A stretch of 63,736 bases of DNA from NCBI GenBank assembly GCA_015295945.1, contig DVED01000076.1:1-63736 (forward strand), in the 5' to 3' direction. Source of the stretch: Oscillatoriales cyanobacterium M59_W2019_021 (GTDB taxonomy: Bacteria; Cyanobacteriota; Cyanobacteriia; Cyanobacteriales; Geitlerinemataceae). The notes beneath the pieces are model-generated. The model saw only the letters and a program-made list of their open reading frames with translations, was not told the DNA's origin and made no database searches. Made by a program: the position numbers and the translations under genes. Of the stretch, positions 8,695 through 17,837 are shown in pieces; the first letter of the stretch is position 1, and each line of letters opens with the position of its first letter.

Positions 8695-9732
8695 ATGTCA
8701 TTACTGCGCGTTCTTCATTTAGTCGGTTCTGCTGAAAATAACTTTTACGGCGATCTGTCGCGCCTCTATGCGGGGGACTGTCTGAGAGCCACGGCAAATC
8801 CCGATCGCTACGAATTTTATATTGCTTACATCTCACCCGACGGTCAGTGGCGGTTTCCGCCGTCGGTTGCTCGAGAAGACATCGCCGCCACCCCCCCGAT
8901 GTCGGTTGCCGATGCGATCGCCTGGATAATTGCCAAAAACATCGATCTGGTACTTCCCCAGATGTTTTGCCTGCCGGGAATGACCCAATACCGCGCTCTC
9001 TTCGATGTATTGAAGATTCCTTACATTGGCAATCGATCTGATGTCATGGCGATCGCCGCTCACAAAGCCAAAGCCAAAGCGATTGTTGCCGCCGCCGGCG
9101 TCAAAGTTCCCGCCGGAGAACTGCTGCGCCGGGGAGATGTGCCGACGGTGAAGCTTCCCGCCGTTATCAAACCCGCCAGTGCCGACAACTCTAGTGGGGT
9201 GACTCTCGTCAAAAACTTTTCTGACTACGATGCGGCTTTGCAAACTGCCTTTGAATACGATGACGAAGTGGTTGTCGAAGAGTATATCGAACTGGGACGA
9301 GAAGTTCGGTGCGGCATCCTGGTTCGGGATGGGGAGTTAGCGGGGTTACCTCTGGAAGAGTATCGGGTGAATTCCCAAGACCATCCCATTCGCAACTATG
9401 CCGACAAACTCCAACAAACTGAAGACGGCGAGCTATTTTTGAGTGCGAAGGATAATATTAAAGCTTGGACGATCGAACCCAGCGATCCGATTACTGAAGC
9501 CGTTTGGGAAGCGGCAAAAAAATGTCATCAGGCACTGGGTTGTCGTCACTATAGCCTGTTCGATTTCCGCATCGATCCCCAGGGACAACCTTGGTTTTTG
9601 GAAGCGGGGTTGTATTGTTCTTTTTCCCCGAAGAGCGTGGTGGCAACGATGGCAAAAGCAGCGGGAGTCCCCGTTGACCAACTGTTGCAAATCGCGATCG
9701 ACGAAACATTGGAGAGCCGTCGAGCGCGATAA
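8695..9732 (+). CDS. mysD: D-Ala-D-Ala ligase-like MAA ligase MysD
   Basis: MysD is the ATP-grasp ligase that condenses a second amino acid (often Ser or Thr) with mycosporine-glycine, giving shinorine- or porphyra-334-type imines. The 345 residues show D-Ala-D-Ala ligase motifs: FYGDLSRLYAGDCL at the N terminus, YIGNRSDVMAIAAHKAKAKAIVAAAGV, AVIKPASADNSSGVTLVKN as ATP-binding lid, VVEEYIELGREVRCGI, and the metal site FDFRIDPQGQPWFLEAG. No mysE NRPS adjoins the cluster, in keeping with the mysD route. The amino acid specificity cannot be read. It is the last gene of the operon. The next 285 bases contain a G/C-rich dispersed repeat. Confidence 0.93.
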   Translation: MSLLRVLHLVGSAENNFYGDLSRLYAGDCLRATANPDRYEFYIAYISPDGQWRFPPSVAREDIAATPPMSVADAIAWIIAKNIDLVLPQMFCLPGMTQYRALFDVLKIPYIGNRSDVMAIAAHKAKAKAIVAAAGVKVPAGELLRRGDVPTVKLPAVIKPASADNSSGVTLVKNFSDYDAALQTAFEYDDEVVVEEYIELGREVRCGILVRDGELAGLPLEEYRVNSQDHPIRNYADKLQQTEDGELFLSAKDNIKAWTIEPSDPITEAVWEAAKKCHQALGCRHYSLFDFRIDPQGQPWFLEAGLYCSFSPKSVVATMAKAAGVPVDQLLQIAIDETLESRRAR

Positions 9733-9849
9733 TATCGCCCTCGTATTCTGTGGGGTTGACTCAAAGGGCTAACGTTGATCGATTGACGTCAATTTACAAT
9801 ATCAGAGAGCGATCGCTTTTTCTGGAGAAAATCTTCCTTGAAAGTGAAA

Positions 9850-9962
9850 CAGCTTTTGGGGGCGGTGGAGAGAGGCTTTTAAGCCCCCATTCCCACCCCT
9901 TTGGGGAAGGAAGCTCCATCGGAAAAAAGGGCAGGGGGGTTAGGTCTAAATTTTTTTCTCCA
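9850..9962. repeat. Dispersed GC-rich repeat downstream of mysD
   Basis: The stretch has complementary blocks (GGGGGC and GCCCCC; CCACCCC and a following TTGGGGAA) and ends in GCAGGGGGGTTAGGT. The same wording appears inside tamB at about 49906-50030. This is the cyanobacterial repeat class whose translation reads roughly PNPPAPFP. It may also serve as the 3' end of the mys transcript. Nothing else was found between mysD and rpmF. Confidence 0.5.
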
Positions 9963-10017
9963 GAAGTCTAATCACCAATAACCTATCCCCAACCCCAAAC
10001 TCCCAATAACTGACAAT

Positions 10018-10194
10018 TTACTCCTCGTCGTCTTCCTCTTCATCCGTAGGATAGACAAAGCCCTGGCTGCGTCCGGTGAGGACGGATTTACCTAAAGAGA
10101 GCGCTTTTTGAGCTTCCAGGGCGGCTTTGCGTTTCCAGTTCGCTCTGCGCTGGTCGCGCTTGGTTTTGGAGGTTTTCTTCTTAGGAACTGCCAC
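10018..10194 (-). CDS. rpmF: 50S ribosomal protein L32
   Basis: A 58-residue ORF. It begins [20 protein letters not shown] and continues [19 protein letters not shown], the hallmark of L32, a small large-subunit protein. The start is GTG at 10194, preceded at a good distance by GAGGAGA on the minus strand. The C terminus is acidic ([10 protein letters not shown]), as in cyanobacterial L32 proteins. It stands alone; the divergent 584-base region to 10778 has no gene I can support. That region holds a 12-base tandem duplication (CTAGACTAGTCA twice, 10443-10466). Confidence 0.95.
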   Translation of the reverse strand: MAVPKKKTSKTKRDQRRANWKRKAALEAQKALSLGKSVLTGRSQGFVYPTDEEEDDEE

Positions 10195-10778
10195 GATCGA
10201 ATCTCCTCGAGATTGAAAATGTTGCCAAACCTTTCTATTTTACAGCGATCGGGGACGGGCGCATCGCCCTTTGGGAGAACAGAATTATGGGACGTTCGCG
10301 CAGATTTAAGCTAGAAGTGATTCATGATTTCACTCGAACTCAAAGCGTGGCGATGCTTTTTTTGAGCCTTTGCCGAACAGCATTGCCAGCCACTGGGGTT
10401 CAAAGCTGTAGCAAAAATCATCACTCTGGCAAAACAGTTCTTCTAGACTAGTCACTAGACTAGTCATAGACAGGGGGTTAGATCGTGGATTATTTGAGAG
10501 TTTCAGCGAATCGCCCACTCCTGATTCCTATAGAATCGGGCTGAGAGTTCTACCGGGTGGGGAGTTCGGTTTTTTGACCGCTCCCGTACTGACACTCAAA
10601 CGATCGCTATCAGCGGTTCGCACTCAGCCGTCCGCTAAAAATCGAGATCGCCAATTCCTCGTCGGGTTTAGGTGTTTGGGTTAAGCTCGTTCGGATAACA
10701 TTCCGTTACCTTGGTGCTTACCGCTATCGCAACTCATCCAAGCGCAACTCGCCCCTCTCGTTCTCCAGACAGATATCG

Positions 10779-12767
10779 ATGCACTTTCCAACTCCTTCTG
10801 GATCTCCCACTCGTCGCTTGAGCTTGCTGTATGTGGCAGCATTAAGTGCGATCGCCCTGCTATCAATCTCGGGATACGCCCTCACCCAGAGATCGCTCGC
10901 CCAACAAGCCAGCGACGGTCGTACGATTAATATTGCCGGTCGGCAGCGAATGCTCAGCCAGCGGTTGACCAAAGCCGCTTTAGCCCTACAGTCTACCTCG
11001 AACGAGGCAGAACGGCGATCTCGCTGGCAGGAGTTAGAGGAGGTGACGACCCTGTGGGAACGTTCCCACAATGGCTTGCAACGCGGAGATGCCGAACTGG
11101 GATTGCCGGGAACCAACAGTGCAGCGATCGTGGGGATGTTTGCCGAGATCGAGCCGCCCTACCAAGCCATGCTGGCAGCCGCTCGCGAGATTTTGAACGT
11201 CGATCCCCAAAATCTCCAAAAAGCCAAAATCGAACCCGCCTTGAAGGTGATTTTGGCAAATGAAGCCACGTTTTTGCAGGGGATGGACGAAATCGTGTTC
11301 CAGTACGATCGCGAAGCCCGATCGCGGGTCGATCGGATGCGACGCCTGGAATCGATCTTCCTGGTGACGATTCTCCTGGTGTTGTTCTTAGAAGCCATGT
11401 TCGTCTTCCATCCCGCCGTGCGCCAAATTCGCGACGATATTCGCCAGTTGCGACAGGCGCGAGACCAACTGACTCGCAATAACGAGCAACTGGATGCCGC
11501 CCTCAAAGAAGCCCAGTCGGCAACCCGGCTCAAATCCGAATTTCTCGCCAACATGAGCCACGAAATTCGCACGCCGATGAACGCCACCCTCGGCATGACG
11601 ACTTTGTTGTTGGAGACCGATTTAAGCCCCCTCCAGCGCGAATTTGTCGAGACCATTCGCAGTAGCGGCGACGTGTTGCTGACCATCGTCAACGATATCT
11701 TAGACCTGTCCAAAATCGAAGCGGGGAAAATGGAACTGGAAACTCAGCCCTTCGATTTGTCTCGCTGCGTGGCGGAAGCGGTGGACTTGTTCGTCCCGCA
11801 AGCCCAAGCCAAATCCCTCGATCTGACCTGGAGTATCGCTCCCGGTACGCCTCCGTTTCCCATTGGCGACGCGACTCGCATCCGCCAAATCCTGGTGAAT
11901 TTGTTGAGTAATGCCGTCAAGTTTACCTCGGTGGGCGAGGTGGCAATTTCGGTGTCGTCGTCCCCCTTACCCGACTTCACTGAAGCTCGCGACGATCGAC
12001 CCCTTGCCGAATTTCACGTTCGGGTGAAGGATACGGGCATCGGCATTCCCCAAGATCGCCTCGATCGCCTGTTTCAGTCGTTTTCCCAGGCGGATGCTTC
12101 CACCACGCGAGAGTATGGCGGGACGGGGTTGGGATTGGCGATCGGTCGGCGGTTGTGCGAGTTGATGGGCGGGCGAATTTGGGTGGAAAGCGAAGTCGGT
12201 CGGGGTTCGACGTTCCATTTTACGTTCCTCGCTGCCATAGCTGCCGAACTGCCTCCAGAAACCGGGCGATCGATCTCGTCCAACGGAAAAGTGCTGGGAA
12301 ACGGTTGGCGACCTCCGATCTCAGACCCCGCCGATGACACTTTGATCGATGCCGATCTCGTATCGCCTTTGCGCATCCTGCTCGCCGAAGATAACGTCGT
12401 CAATCAGAAGGTTGCCTTGCGGATGTTAGAACGCATCGGCTACCGTGCAGATGTGGTCAACAATGGTCTCGAGGCGCTCGAGCGTTTACAGCGCATCTCT
12501 TACGATGTGGTGTTAATGGACGTACAAATGCCGGAAATGGACGGTCTGGAAGCCACCCGACTCATTCGCCGTCAGGGGCAATCTCCCGACCGTCCGTGGA
12601 TTATTGCCATGACCGCCGGCGCGATGGCAGGCGACCGACAAGCGTGTTTGGATGCGGGAATGGATGATTACATTACCAAACCCGTCCAACTCCATGCTTT
12701 ACAATCGGCTCTAGAGATAATTTCCTCTCGATTCGACGATCGCCCTCCCGCATCTCCCACCCCTTGA
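10779..12767 (+). CDS. Hybrid sensor histidine kinase with PilJ-type N-terminal sensor and receiver domain
   Basis: 662 residues. A membrane helix (residues ~15-35) is followed by a type IV pilus methyl-accepting transducer N-terminal (PilJ-N/NIT-like) domain with the hallmark INIAGRQRMLSQRLTKAAL. A second membrane helix (~188-208) and a short coiled coil lead to HisKA with His261 in MSHEIRTPMNA. The HATPase shows N-box LVNLLSNAVKFT, G1 VKDTGIGIP and G2 GGTGLGLAI. The C-terminal receiver has Asp581 in VVLMDVQMPEMDG. No HAMP is evident. PilJ-N domains in known kinases (NarX-like) sense small anions or ligands in the periplasm; the ligand here is unknown. The downstream Hpt gene probably completes the phosphorelay. 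Confidence 0.92.
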   Translation: MHFPTPSGSPTRRLSLLYVAALSAIALLSISGYALTQRSLAQQASDGRTINIAGRQRMLSQRLTKAALALQSTSNEAERRSRWQELEEVTTLWERSHNGLQRGDAELGLPGTNSAAIVGMFAEIEPPYQAMLAAAREILNVDPQNLQKAKIEPALKVILANEATFLQGMDEIVFQYDREARSRVDRMRRLESIFLVTILLVLFLEAMFVFHPAVRQIRDDIRQLRQARDQLTRNNEQLDAALKEAQSATRLKSEFLANMSHEIRTPMNATLGMTTLLLETDLSPLQREFVETIRSSGDVLLTIVNDILDLSKIEAGKMELETQPFDLSRCVAEAVDLFVPQAQAKSLDLTWSIAPGTPPFPIGDATRIRQILVNLLSNAVKFTSVGEVAISVSSSPLPDFTEARDDRPLAEFHVRVKDTGIGIPQDRLDRLFQSFSQADASTTREYGGTGLGLAIGRRLCELMGGRIWVESEVGRGSTFHFTFLAAIAAELPPETGRSISSNGKVLGNGWRPPISDPADDTLIDADLVSPLRILLAEDNVVNQKVALRMLERIGYRADVVNNGLEALERLQRISYDVVLMDVQMPEMDGLEATRLIRRQGQSPDRPWIIAMTAGAMAGDRQACLDAGMDDYITKPVQLHALQSALEIISSRFDDRPPASPTP

Positions 12768-12906
12768 CTTAGCGATCGCCCACAGTCCCTCGATCGTCCG
12801 CGAAGCGGCTGCCCGTTAGGGCTGCCAGAATTCTCGGCGATGCGAACGGCTGGCAGCGAACGACTCATTCCATTTATTCCCTTATCAGACAGATCCCGAA
12901 ACGACC

Positions 12907-13254
12907 GTGGTCAACTTACAGGTACTCGAACAACTGCGCGAAGAATTACAACTCGAAGGCGAACCCGATGTAGTGACCGAACTCATCGATTTATTTCTCG
13001 CCGATACCCCCGATCTGATCGAGAGTATCCAACTCGATCTCGATCGCCGAGAAGCCGAAGAACTCCGACAACACGCCCACGCTCTCAAGGGAATGTGTCG
13101 GAATTTGGGGATCGTCGGTATGGCAGGCTTGCTCGCCGCACTAGAACGCCATGCCGCCTTGGGTTCCCTCCAAGACGCCCCGGAAATGGTGGCTCAACTC
13201 GACGCCATGTTCGATCGGGTTCGGCAAATTCTGGAATCTCAGCGCCGCGTGTGA
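12907..13254 (+). CDS. Histidine phosphotransfer (Hpt) domain protein
   Basis: A 115-residue all-alpha protein from a GTG start. The Hpt signature HAHALKGMCRNLGI places the phospho-acceptor at His58, preceded by a helix with LIDLFLADTPDLIESI and followed by LLAALERHA. It follows the hybrid kinase by 139 bases and should shuttle phosphate from the kinase receiver (Asp581) to a distant response regulator. No output regulator is adjacent. The 12770-12900 spacer contains a small hairpin repeat (GGCTGCCCGTTAGGGCTGCC). The 13255-13771 gap shows no RNA gene or convincing promoter. Confidence 0.88.
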   Translation: MVNLQVLEQLREELQLEGEPDVVTELIDLFLADTPDLIESIQLDLDRREAEELRQHAHALKGMCRNLGIVGMAGLLAALERHAALGSLQDAPEMVAQLDAMFDRVRQILESQRRV

Positions 13255-13771
13255 TGTGTAACCCTTCGATCGCCATCGGTTGAAGTTTGATCGAGTTTTA
13301 GCGGTGGGTAAAAAGTGGGTCGGTTGGGGATTCTCGGATCTCCAGAAAAGATTGACATCCGAGCGATAAATACAGCTACCGCATCCAACAAAATTTAGCC
13401 GATCGCCGCATTGAGAATTTAAGATCTATTTCACTCGATCGCCCTCAACTGTGTGATACAGTCAGGTGAGACACGCTAACAGACTGACCCAGATCGAGAA
13501 AGTCGCAGGAAAAAAATTTGAGTAATTTTACTTAATTTTTTCAATAAAAAACTCTCCCGATCGTGCAATCGTCCGAACATCAGTCAACGAGAAAGCATTC
13601 ACAACTCTATCGCCCTCTCGTTTTCTCCCGGACAGCCTTTCGATCGACCTTTCGCTATCGATCGCGATCACTCCTTGACAAAGGCTCTCCCAACAACTCT
13701 TGCTATTCCCCATTCAGTTAGCGAGAAAACACAGCGCAATTGTTATCTACTTACCTTCAAGATCGATCGTT

Positions 13772-15277
13772 ATGCCCTTTTCCAGAGCCAGTGGAATATT
13801 GCTTCATCCCACTTGTTTTCCCAGTCGGTTTGGCATTGGCGACTTAGGTCCCGAAGCCTATCGCTTTATCGATTTTCTCGCACGGGGCGGTCAGCGACTT
13901 TGGCAAGTTTTGCCCCTCGGTCCGACGGGGTTTGGCAACTCCCCCTATATGTGCTACTCGGCAATGGCGGGGAACCCCCTGCTAATTAGCTTAGAAGGGT
14001 TGCGAGACGATGGCTTACTCGCCGACGAAGATCTCGCCAATTTGCCAGAATTTCCCTTATATCCCATCGATTTCGATCGCGTCGAACAACTCAAACGTCC
14101 CTTACTCCAAAAAGCTTTCCACCGATTTCAAGCGGGTGCCGCTCCCGAACAACACCAAGAATTTCAGGAATTTTGCGCTCGGGCGGCTTATTGGTTAGAC
14201 GACTACGCCCTCTTCATTACCCTGAAAAACGAAGTATACAACGGCGCAAACTGGACGGAATGGGACGCGAAAGTTGCCCAACGAGATCCGCAAGCCCTGG
14301 ATGTGTGGCGCGACAAACTCAAAGAAGAAATTTTCTTCCGCAAATACTTGCAATTCGAGTTCTTCCGTCAGTGGTCGGCGCTGAAAACCTACGCCAACGA
14401 TCGTCAAATTCAAATCATGGGTGACATTCCCATCTACGTCGCCCACGACAGCGCTGACGTCTGGGCGCATCCCAGTATTTTCTGTCTTGACGAAGAAACG
14501 GGCAAACCCGCCCTGATGGCAGGCGTTCCCCCCGACTACTTCAGTGCCACCGGACAACTGTGGGGCAACCCCGTCTACAACTGGGAAGCACTGCAAAAAA
14601 CGGATTTTCACTGGTGGATGCAGCGCTTCCACGCTCTCCTCGATGTGGTCGATTTAATTCGCATCGACCATTTCCGGGGGTTTCAGGCATACTGGGCGGT
14701 TCCCGGCGACGAAGAAACCGCCATCAATGGAGAGTGGATCGAAGCTCCAGGCGACGCCTTTTTCGAGCGCTTGGATAAGGAATTAGGTAAATTACCCATT
14801 ATCGCCGAAGATTTGGGAACGATTACCCCAGAGGTGGAAGAATTGCGGGATAAGTTTGAATTCCCTGGCATGAAAATCTTACACTTTGCCTTTGACTCCG
14901 GGAAAGACAACCCTTACTTACCTTATAACTATCAAAGCCCTAACTTCATCGTTTATACGGGAACCCACGATAACGATACCACCCTCGGCTGGTACGCCAA
15001 GCGTTCCGACGAAGACAACCAGCGGGTTTGGGATTATTTGGGGTGTTCTCGCGGGGAAGGATTCAATTGGGATTTAATTCGCCTCGCTCTGAGTACCAAC
15101 GCCATTGGTGCTATTTTCCCCTTGCAAGACATTTTGGGATTGGGGAGCGAATGCCGGATGAACGAACCGAGTACTGCTGAAGGGAACTGGGGTTGGCGCT
15201 ATGCTGAGGATGCGCTGCGCGACGATCTCGCCGATCGATTGCGCTGGTATACTCAGGTGTACGGTCGCATTTCGTAA
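13772..15277 (+). CDS. malQ: 4-alpha-glucanotransferase (amylomaltase, MalQ)
   Basis: GH77 disproportionating enzyme acting on maltodextrins in glycogen turnover. The start at 13772 gives the typical N terminus MPFSRASGILLHPTCFPSRF and then GIGDLGPEAYRFIDFL. An upstream TTG frame adds 24 residues without homology. Catalytic regions are visible: GDIPIYVAHDSADVWAHP, VDLIRIDHFRGFQAYWAVP (nucleophile Asp in RIDHFRG), IIAEDLGTITPEVEELRD (acid/base Glu), and YTGTHDNDTTLGWY. The C terminus NWGWRYAEDAL is intact. Length ~501 residues is normal. Confidence 0.96.
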   Translation: MPFSRASGILLHPTCFPSRFGIGDLGPEAYRFIDFLARGGQRLWQVLPLGPTGFGNSPYMCYSAMAGNPLLISLEGLRDDGLLADEDLANLPEFPLYPIDFDRVEQLKRPLLQKAFHRFQAGAAPEQHQEFQEFCARAAYWLDDYALFITLKNEVYNGANWTEWDAKVAQRDPQALDVWRDKLKEEIFFRKYLQFEFFRQWSALKTYANDRQIQIMGDIPIYVAHDSADVWAHPSIFCLDEETGKPALMAGVPPDYFSATGQLWGNPVYNWEALQKTDFHWWMQRFHALLDVVDLIRIDHFRGFQAYWAVPGDEETAINGEWIEAPGDAFFERLDKELGKLPIIAEDLGTITPEVEELRDKFEFPGMKILHFAFDSGKDNPYLPYNYQSPNFIVYTGTHDNDTTLGWYAKRSDEDNQRVWDYLGCSRGEGFNWDLIRLALSTNAIGAIFPLQDILGLGSECRMNEPSTAEGNWGWRYAEDALRDDLADRLRWYTQVYGRIS

Positions 15278-15288
15278 TAAGTAATAAG

Positions 15289-15987
15289 TTACAAGTTACA
15301 AGTTACGCACTTCAGCGTCCAATCGTTTCCTTCAACTGCTAAAGCAGCGGCGTAACCGGGGCGTGGTGATAGCTTTTTCAGGGAAAACTGAGAGGGGTTT
15401 TCGAGGGGTAATTGCAGCAAAAGGTTGTCTTCTTCCTCCAAGATTTCCACTTGCTGCAACCCCATTAATCCTTCTCCGGTAGCTTTGAGATAGGCTTCTT
15501 TTGCCGTCCAATAGGTAAAGAAAGCTTCGGTTTGCCGCTCTCCTTTGAGTTGGCATAATTTTCGGTATTCGCGATCGCTAAAAAAGCGCTTCGCCAATTG
15601 TTCGATTTCGATGTCCCGAATGGCTTCGATATCGATACCAACCGCACGATTTGCCGCGATCGCGTATAGGGCTAAACCGCCAGAATGAGAAAGATTGAAT
15701 TGCCAGGAAGAATCGGCGAGAAAGGGTTTGCCGCGATCGCGATAGCTAAATTGAATTTCGCGGGAATCGCACTGTAAATATTGACCGAGTAAAGCTCTCA
15801 AAATTCCCCGAGCTGCGATAAATGAGGTGCGATCGATCTCTCGCCGAAATCGATCGGCTCTTTGGCGTTCGTCGTCTGCTAAACTGTCCCAAAATGCGGC
15901 GATCGACGATTCGGGTAAGTTTAAATTGGCTTGCCAAACCCACACTGTATTTGCATCCAACTGAATATCAATATAATTGGGAAACAT
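15289..15987 (-). CDS. 4'-phosphopantetheinyl transferase (Sfp/HetI-like)
   Basis: Transfers phosphopantetheine from CoA to the Ser of carrier proteins. About 232 residues from ATG at 15987. Diagnostic segments: FNLSHSGGLALYAIA, VGIDIEAIRDIEIEQLAKRFFSDREY (metal-binding Asp/Glu), and FFTYWTAKEAYLKATGEGL (catalytic Glu/Lys). It is the Sfp type, able to modify NRPS/PKS carriers as well as fatty-acid ACP. In cyanobacteria a single such enzyme often serves all carriers, so it is the likely activator of the carriers encoded at 54-59 kb; this is inference. The 5' end overlaps the upstream Uma2 gene by 20 bases. Confidence 0.92.
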   Translation of the reverse strand: MFPNYIDIQLDANTVWVWQANLNLPESSIAAFWDSLADDERQRADRFRREIDRTSFIAARGILRALLGQYLQCDSREIQFSYRDRGKPFLADSSWQFNLSHSGGLALYAIAANRAVGIDIEAIRDIEIEQLAKRFFSDREYRKLCQLKGERQTEAFFTYWTAKEAYLKATGEGLMGLQQVEILEEEDNLLLQLPLENPSQFSLKKLSPRPGYAAALAVEGNDWTLKCVTCNL

Positions 15988-16540
15988 TTTCGTATAAGGC
16001 GGCGATCGGACAAGAAAATTGAATGCTAGCAAATTCGACGATTTCTCCATCGCGATAAATCTGAGGAATCCACAGGTTTTCGGACTGACGAGAAAAGCGT
16101 TCGACTAGAATTTGCTGTTGGTGAATTAAGATATACTCTTCCAGTTCGGCAATCGTTTTATAATCGGAGAATTTATCTCCTCGATCGAAAGCTTCAGTAG
16201 AATTTGAGAGAACTTCTACAATCAGTTTGGGATAAAGAATGTAGTCTTCATCGGAGAGTTTGTCGCGATCGTCGCAAGTTATAGCTAAGTCGGGATAGTA
16301 AAAAATTCCCAAAGTTTGCAATCGCACTTTCATATCCGTTGTATAGGAAAGACAACCCGAACCGCGAAGATGATTTAAGAGGAGAGAGGAAAGATTGCCG
16401 ACAATTAAAACGTGCGCTTTACTCGCACCTGCCATCGCCACGATTTGACCTTGAATGTATTCGTGTTTAATTGGGCTAATTTTTTCAATTTCTAGATACT
16501 CTTCGGGTGTAAAATAAGAATGGCTTCGGCTGAGTGCCAT
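15968..16540 (-). CDS. Uma2 family (DUF820) putative endonuclease
   Basis: 190 residues. Opens with FTPEEYLEIEKISPIKHEYIQGQIVAMAGAS and contains DLAITCDDRD and PKLIVEVLSNSTEAFDRGDKF, the PD-(D/E)XK-type core (Asp in the P-D-L motif; Glu-X-Leu in LIVEVLS) typical of Uma2. These proteins are massively expanded in filamentous cyanobacteria and their biological role is unsettled. It probably shares a transcript with the PPTase gene it overlaps. It is one of three Uma2 loci in the window. Confidence 0.9.
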   Translation of the reverse strand: MALSRSHSYFTPEEYLEIEKISPIKHEYIQGQIVAMAGASKAHVLIVGNLSSLLLNHLRGSGCLSYTTDMKVRLQTLGIFYYPDLAITCDDRDKLSDEDYILYPKLIVEVLSNSTEAFDRGDKFSDYKTIAELEEYILIHQQQILVERFSRQSENLWIPQIYRDGEIVEFASIQFSCPIAALYENVSQLY

Positions 16541-16606
16541 AGCAATCTCCGATTTGTTGCTAAGAGATTATTTATTATTTATAAAGTAAACGATTAGCTC
16601 CTGTAG

Positions 16607-16674
16607 GGTGGGTAATGGCGGCGAGATCGCGATCGTGTGCCCCAATATCCGTCGCCAATCCGCCGTTACCCACC
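16607..16674. repeat. Hairpin-forming dispersed repeat (MITE-like)
   Basis: Arms GGTGGGTAATGGCGG (16607-16621) and CCGCCGTTACCCACC (16660-16674) pair at 14 of 15 positions. The 38-base loop contains a HIP1-like GATCGCGATCG. It lies between two minus-strand genes. No coding content. Confidence 0.6.
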
Positions 16675-16721
16675 GCATTTGAGGGAGAGAGCGTTCTTAA
16701 TAAAGAGTCGATCGACGATTT

Positions 16722-17495
16722 CTAAGAAAATAAGCTAAACCGCTTTAACATCGCCTCGAGTAAATCGGGTAACATTTTTCCCAATTCTTTCGCATCTCGA
16801 AAGGCTAATTGTTGGTAGTTTGGTAAATCGAAAGAAACTCGACCGGAAAGATCTCTGCGATCAAGACTTGCCAGTAAAATTTGCTCGGTACGTTTGCTTT
16901 GCAAAGCATAACCAATTTCGACGCAAACATTGGGACTGGGAATTAGCTGTGGTTCGTCGCCGGGAATTTGGGCGATCGCGGTGGTATCGGCAATAAACAG
17001 CAAACTGCGGCGAATTTTTCGCAAACTTCGAGCGTTGAGGCGTAGGGGATTCTCTGCCGATCGTTGCGATTCTTCTAATTTTAAAGGAAGGCGCGATCTC
17101 TGATTTAACGTTGCGATCGCTGCCTGCAATTCCTCGCGCAAAGCTACGCTAGAATCGGGATATTCCGTTTGGTAACACAAAAAGATAACCGGATCGAGAT
17201 GCGCCATCACATCTTGTTTGGTAAAATAAATTTCGTGACTGCTGAGGTCGATATTAGAAATAGCATAACCGCCACTTCCTTCAATATAAAACTCGACAAC
17301 TTCCCCATCTAAATATCGCCGAAACCATTCCGAGTCTTTGACGTGATCGCTCTCTTCCAAAAAATCCGCTCTCAACCCCGATTTTAATAAGCTATTTTTA
17401 CTCAATCGCAAATCGTAAGGTCGCTTTTCCAGTTCGGAAAGCGGTTCGTATTGTTGAAGATACCACGCTTTTAACGAAATAATAGACATACCCAA
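16722..17495 (-). CDS. Unknown protein with TIR-like/Rossmann C-terminal domain
   Basis: 257 residues, not a family I can name. The C-terminal ~120 residues run LLFIADTTAIA...PSPNVCVEIGYALQ, then ILLASLDR and FDLPNYQQLAF. This order (beta strand with D/T, PNPNV-xx-E-xGYA helix, DLP strand) is that of TIR-like or nucleoside-deoxyribosyltransferase-like folds, including the NAD-targeting effector families of some defence systems. The N-terminal half is polar, with WYLQQYEPLSELEKRPYDLRLSKNSLL near the start. There is no partner gene of a known defence type beside it, only Uma2, so no function is claimed. Confidence 0.75.
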   Translation of the reverse strand: MGMSIISLKAWYLQQYEPLSELEKRPYDLRLSKNSLLKSGLRADFLEESDHVKDSEWFRRYLDGEVVEFYIEGSGGYAISNIDLSSHEIYFTKQDVMAHLDPVIFLCYQTEYPDSSVALREELQAAIATLNQRSRLPLKLEESQRSAENPLRLNARSLRKIRRSLLFIADTTAIAQIPGDEPQLIPSPNVCVEIGYALQSKRTEQILLASLDRRDLSGRVSFDLPNYQQLAFRDAKELGKMLPDLLEAMLKRFSLFS

Positions 17496-17537
17496 ACTCT
17501 GTTAAATTCTGTTAAATTTTCAACTTCAGAGAACAAG

Positions 17538-17577
17538 AAACCGGGTAATTCTGACCCAACTGCCAGAAACCCGGTTT
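17538..17577. repeat. Stem-loop AAACCGGGT/ACCCGGTTT, dispersed repeat
   Basis: Arms at 17538-17546 and 17569-17577 are exact complements, with T5 after the right arm on the plus strand. This AGAAACCGGG-type hairpin is a common interspersed element in cyanobacterial genomes. The 342-base gap 17496-17837 also contains a 60-codon minus-strand frame (rejected) and a possible -10 box GGTAAAATA on the minus strand near 17660. That box could serve the TIR-like gene. Confidence 0.5.
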
Positions 17578-17797
17578 TTCAATATAACAATTTTAGGAGT
17601 TCGCCGAATGCAATTTTGACGTTGCAGGGAAAGTCTCCCATACCAACCTTATCCGCTGGGTTCTTATATTTTACCGCATTCTGTTTTGGATGCGAAACCC
17701 GAGCGGCGATCTCCCCGTTCGACCTCTTGACCACTCGATCTGCGGTCGTTTCGGGTCGCACCGGCTTTCATAGTGTCAAAAAACCGTAAGAATTTCC

Positions 17798-17830
17798 TAG
17801 AGCGATCGCGTTTTCAAGTCGATCGCTCTA
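17798..17830. terminator. 11-bp stem-loop at the 3' end of the pirin gene
   Basis: TAGAGCGATCG (17798-17808) and CGATCGCTCTA (17820-17830) pair perfectly around an 11-base loop, directly after the pirin stop on the minus strand. A TTTTTT run lies ~20 bases further on, not adjacent, so it is a possible but imperfect terminator. Confidence 0.45.
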
Positions 17831-17837
17831 CACAGAA

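Noticed and set aside
10330-10518. 62-codon minus-strand frame between rpmF and the kinase
   Set aside because: Covers a tandem duplication and has no similarity I recognise.
17579-17761. 60-codon minus-strand frame between the TIR-like and pirin genes
   Set aside because: GTG start without ribosome site, no family; the stretch looks like leader DNA with repeats.
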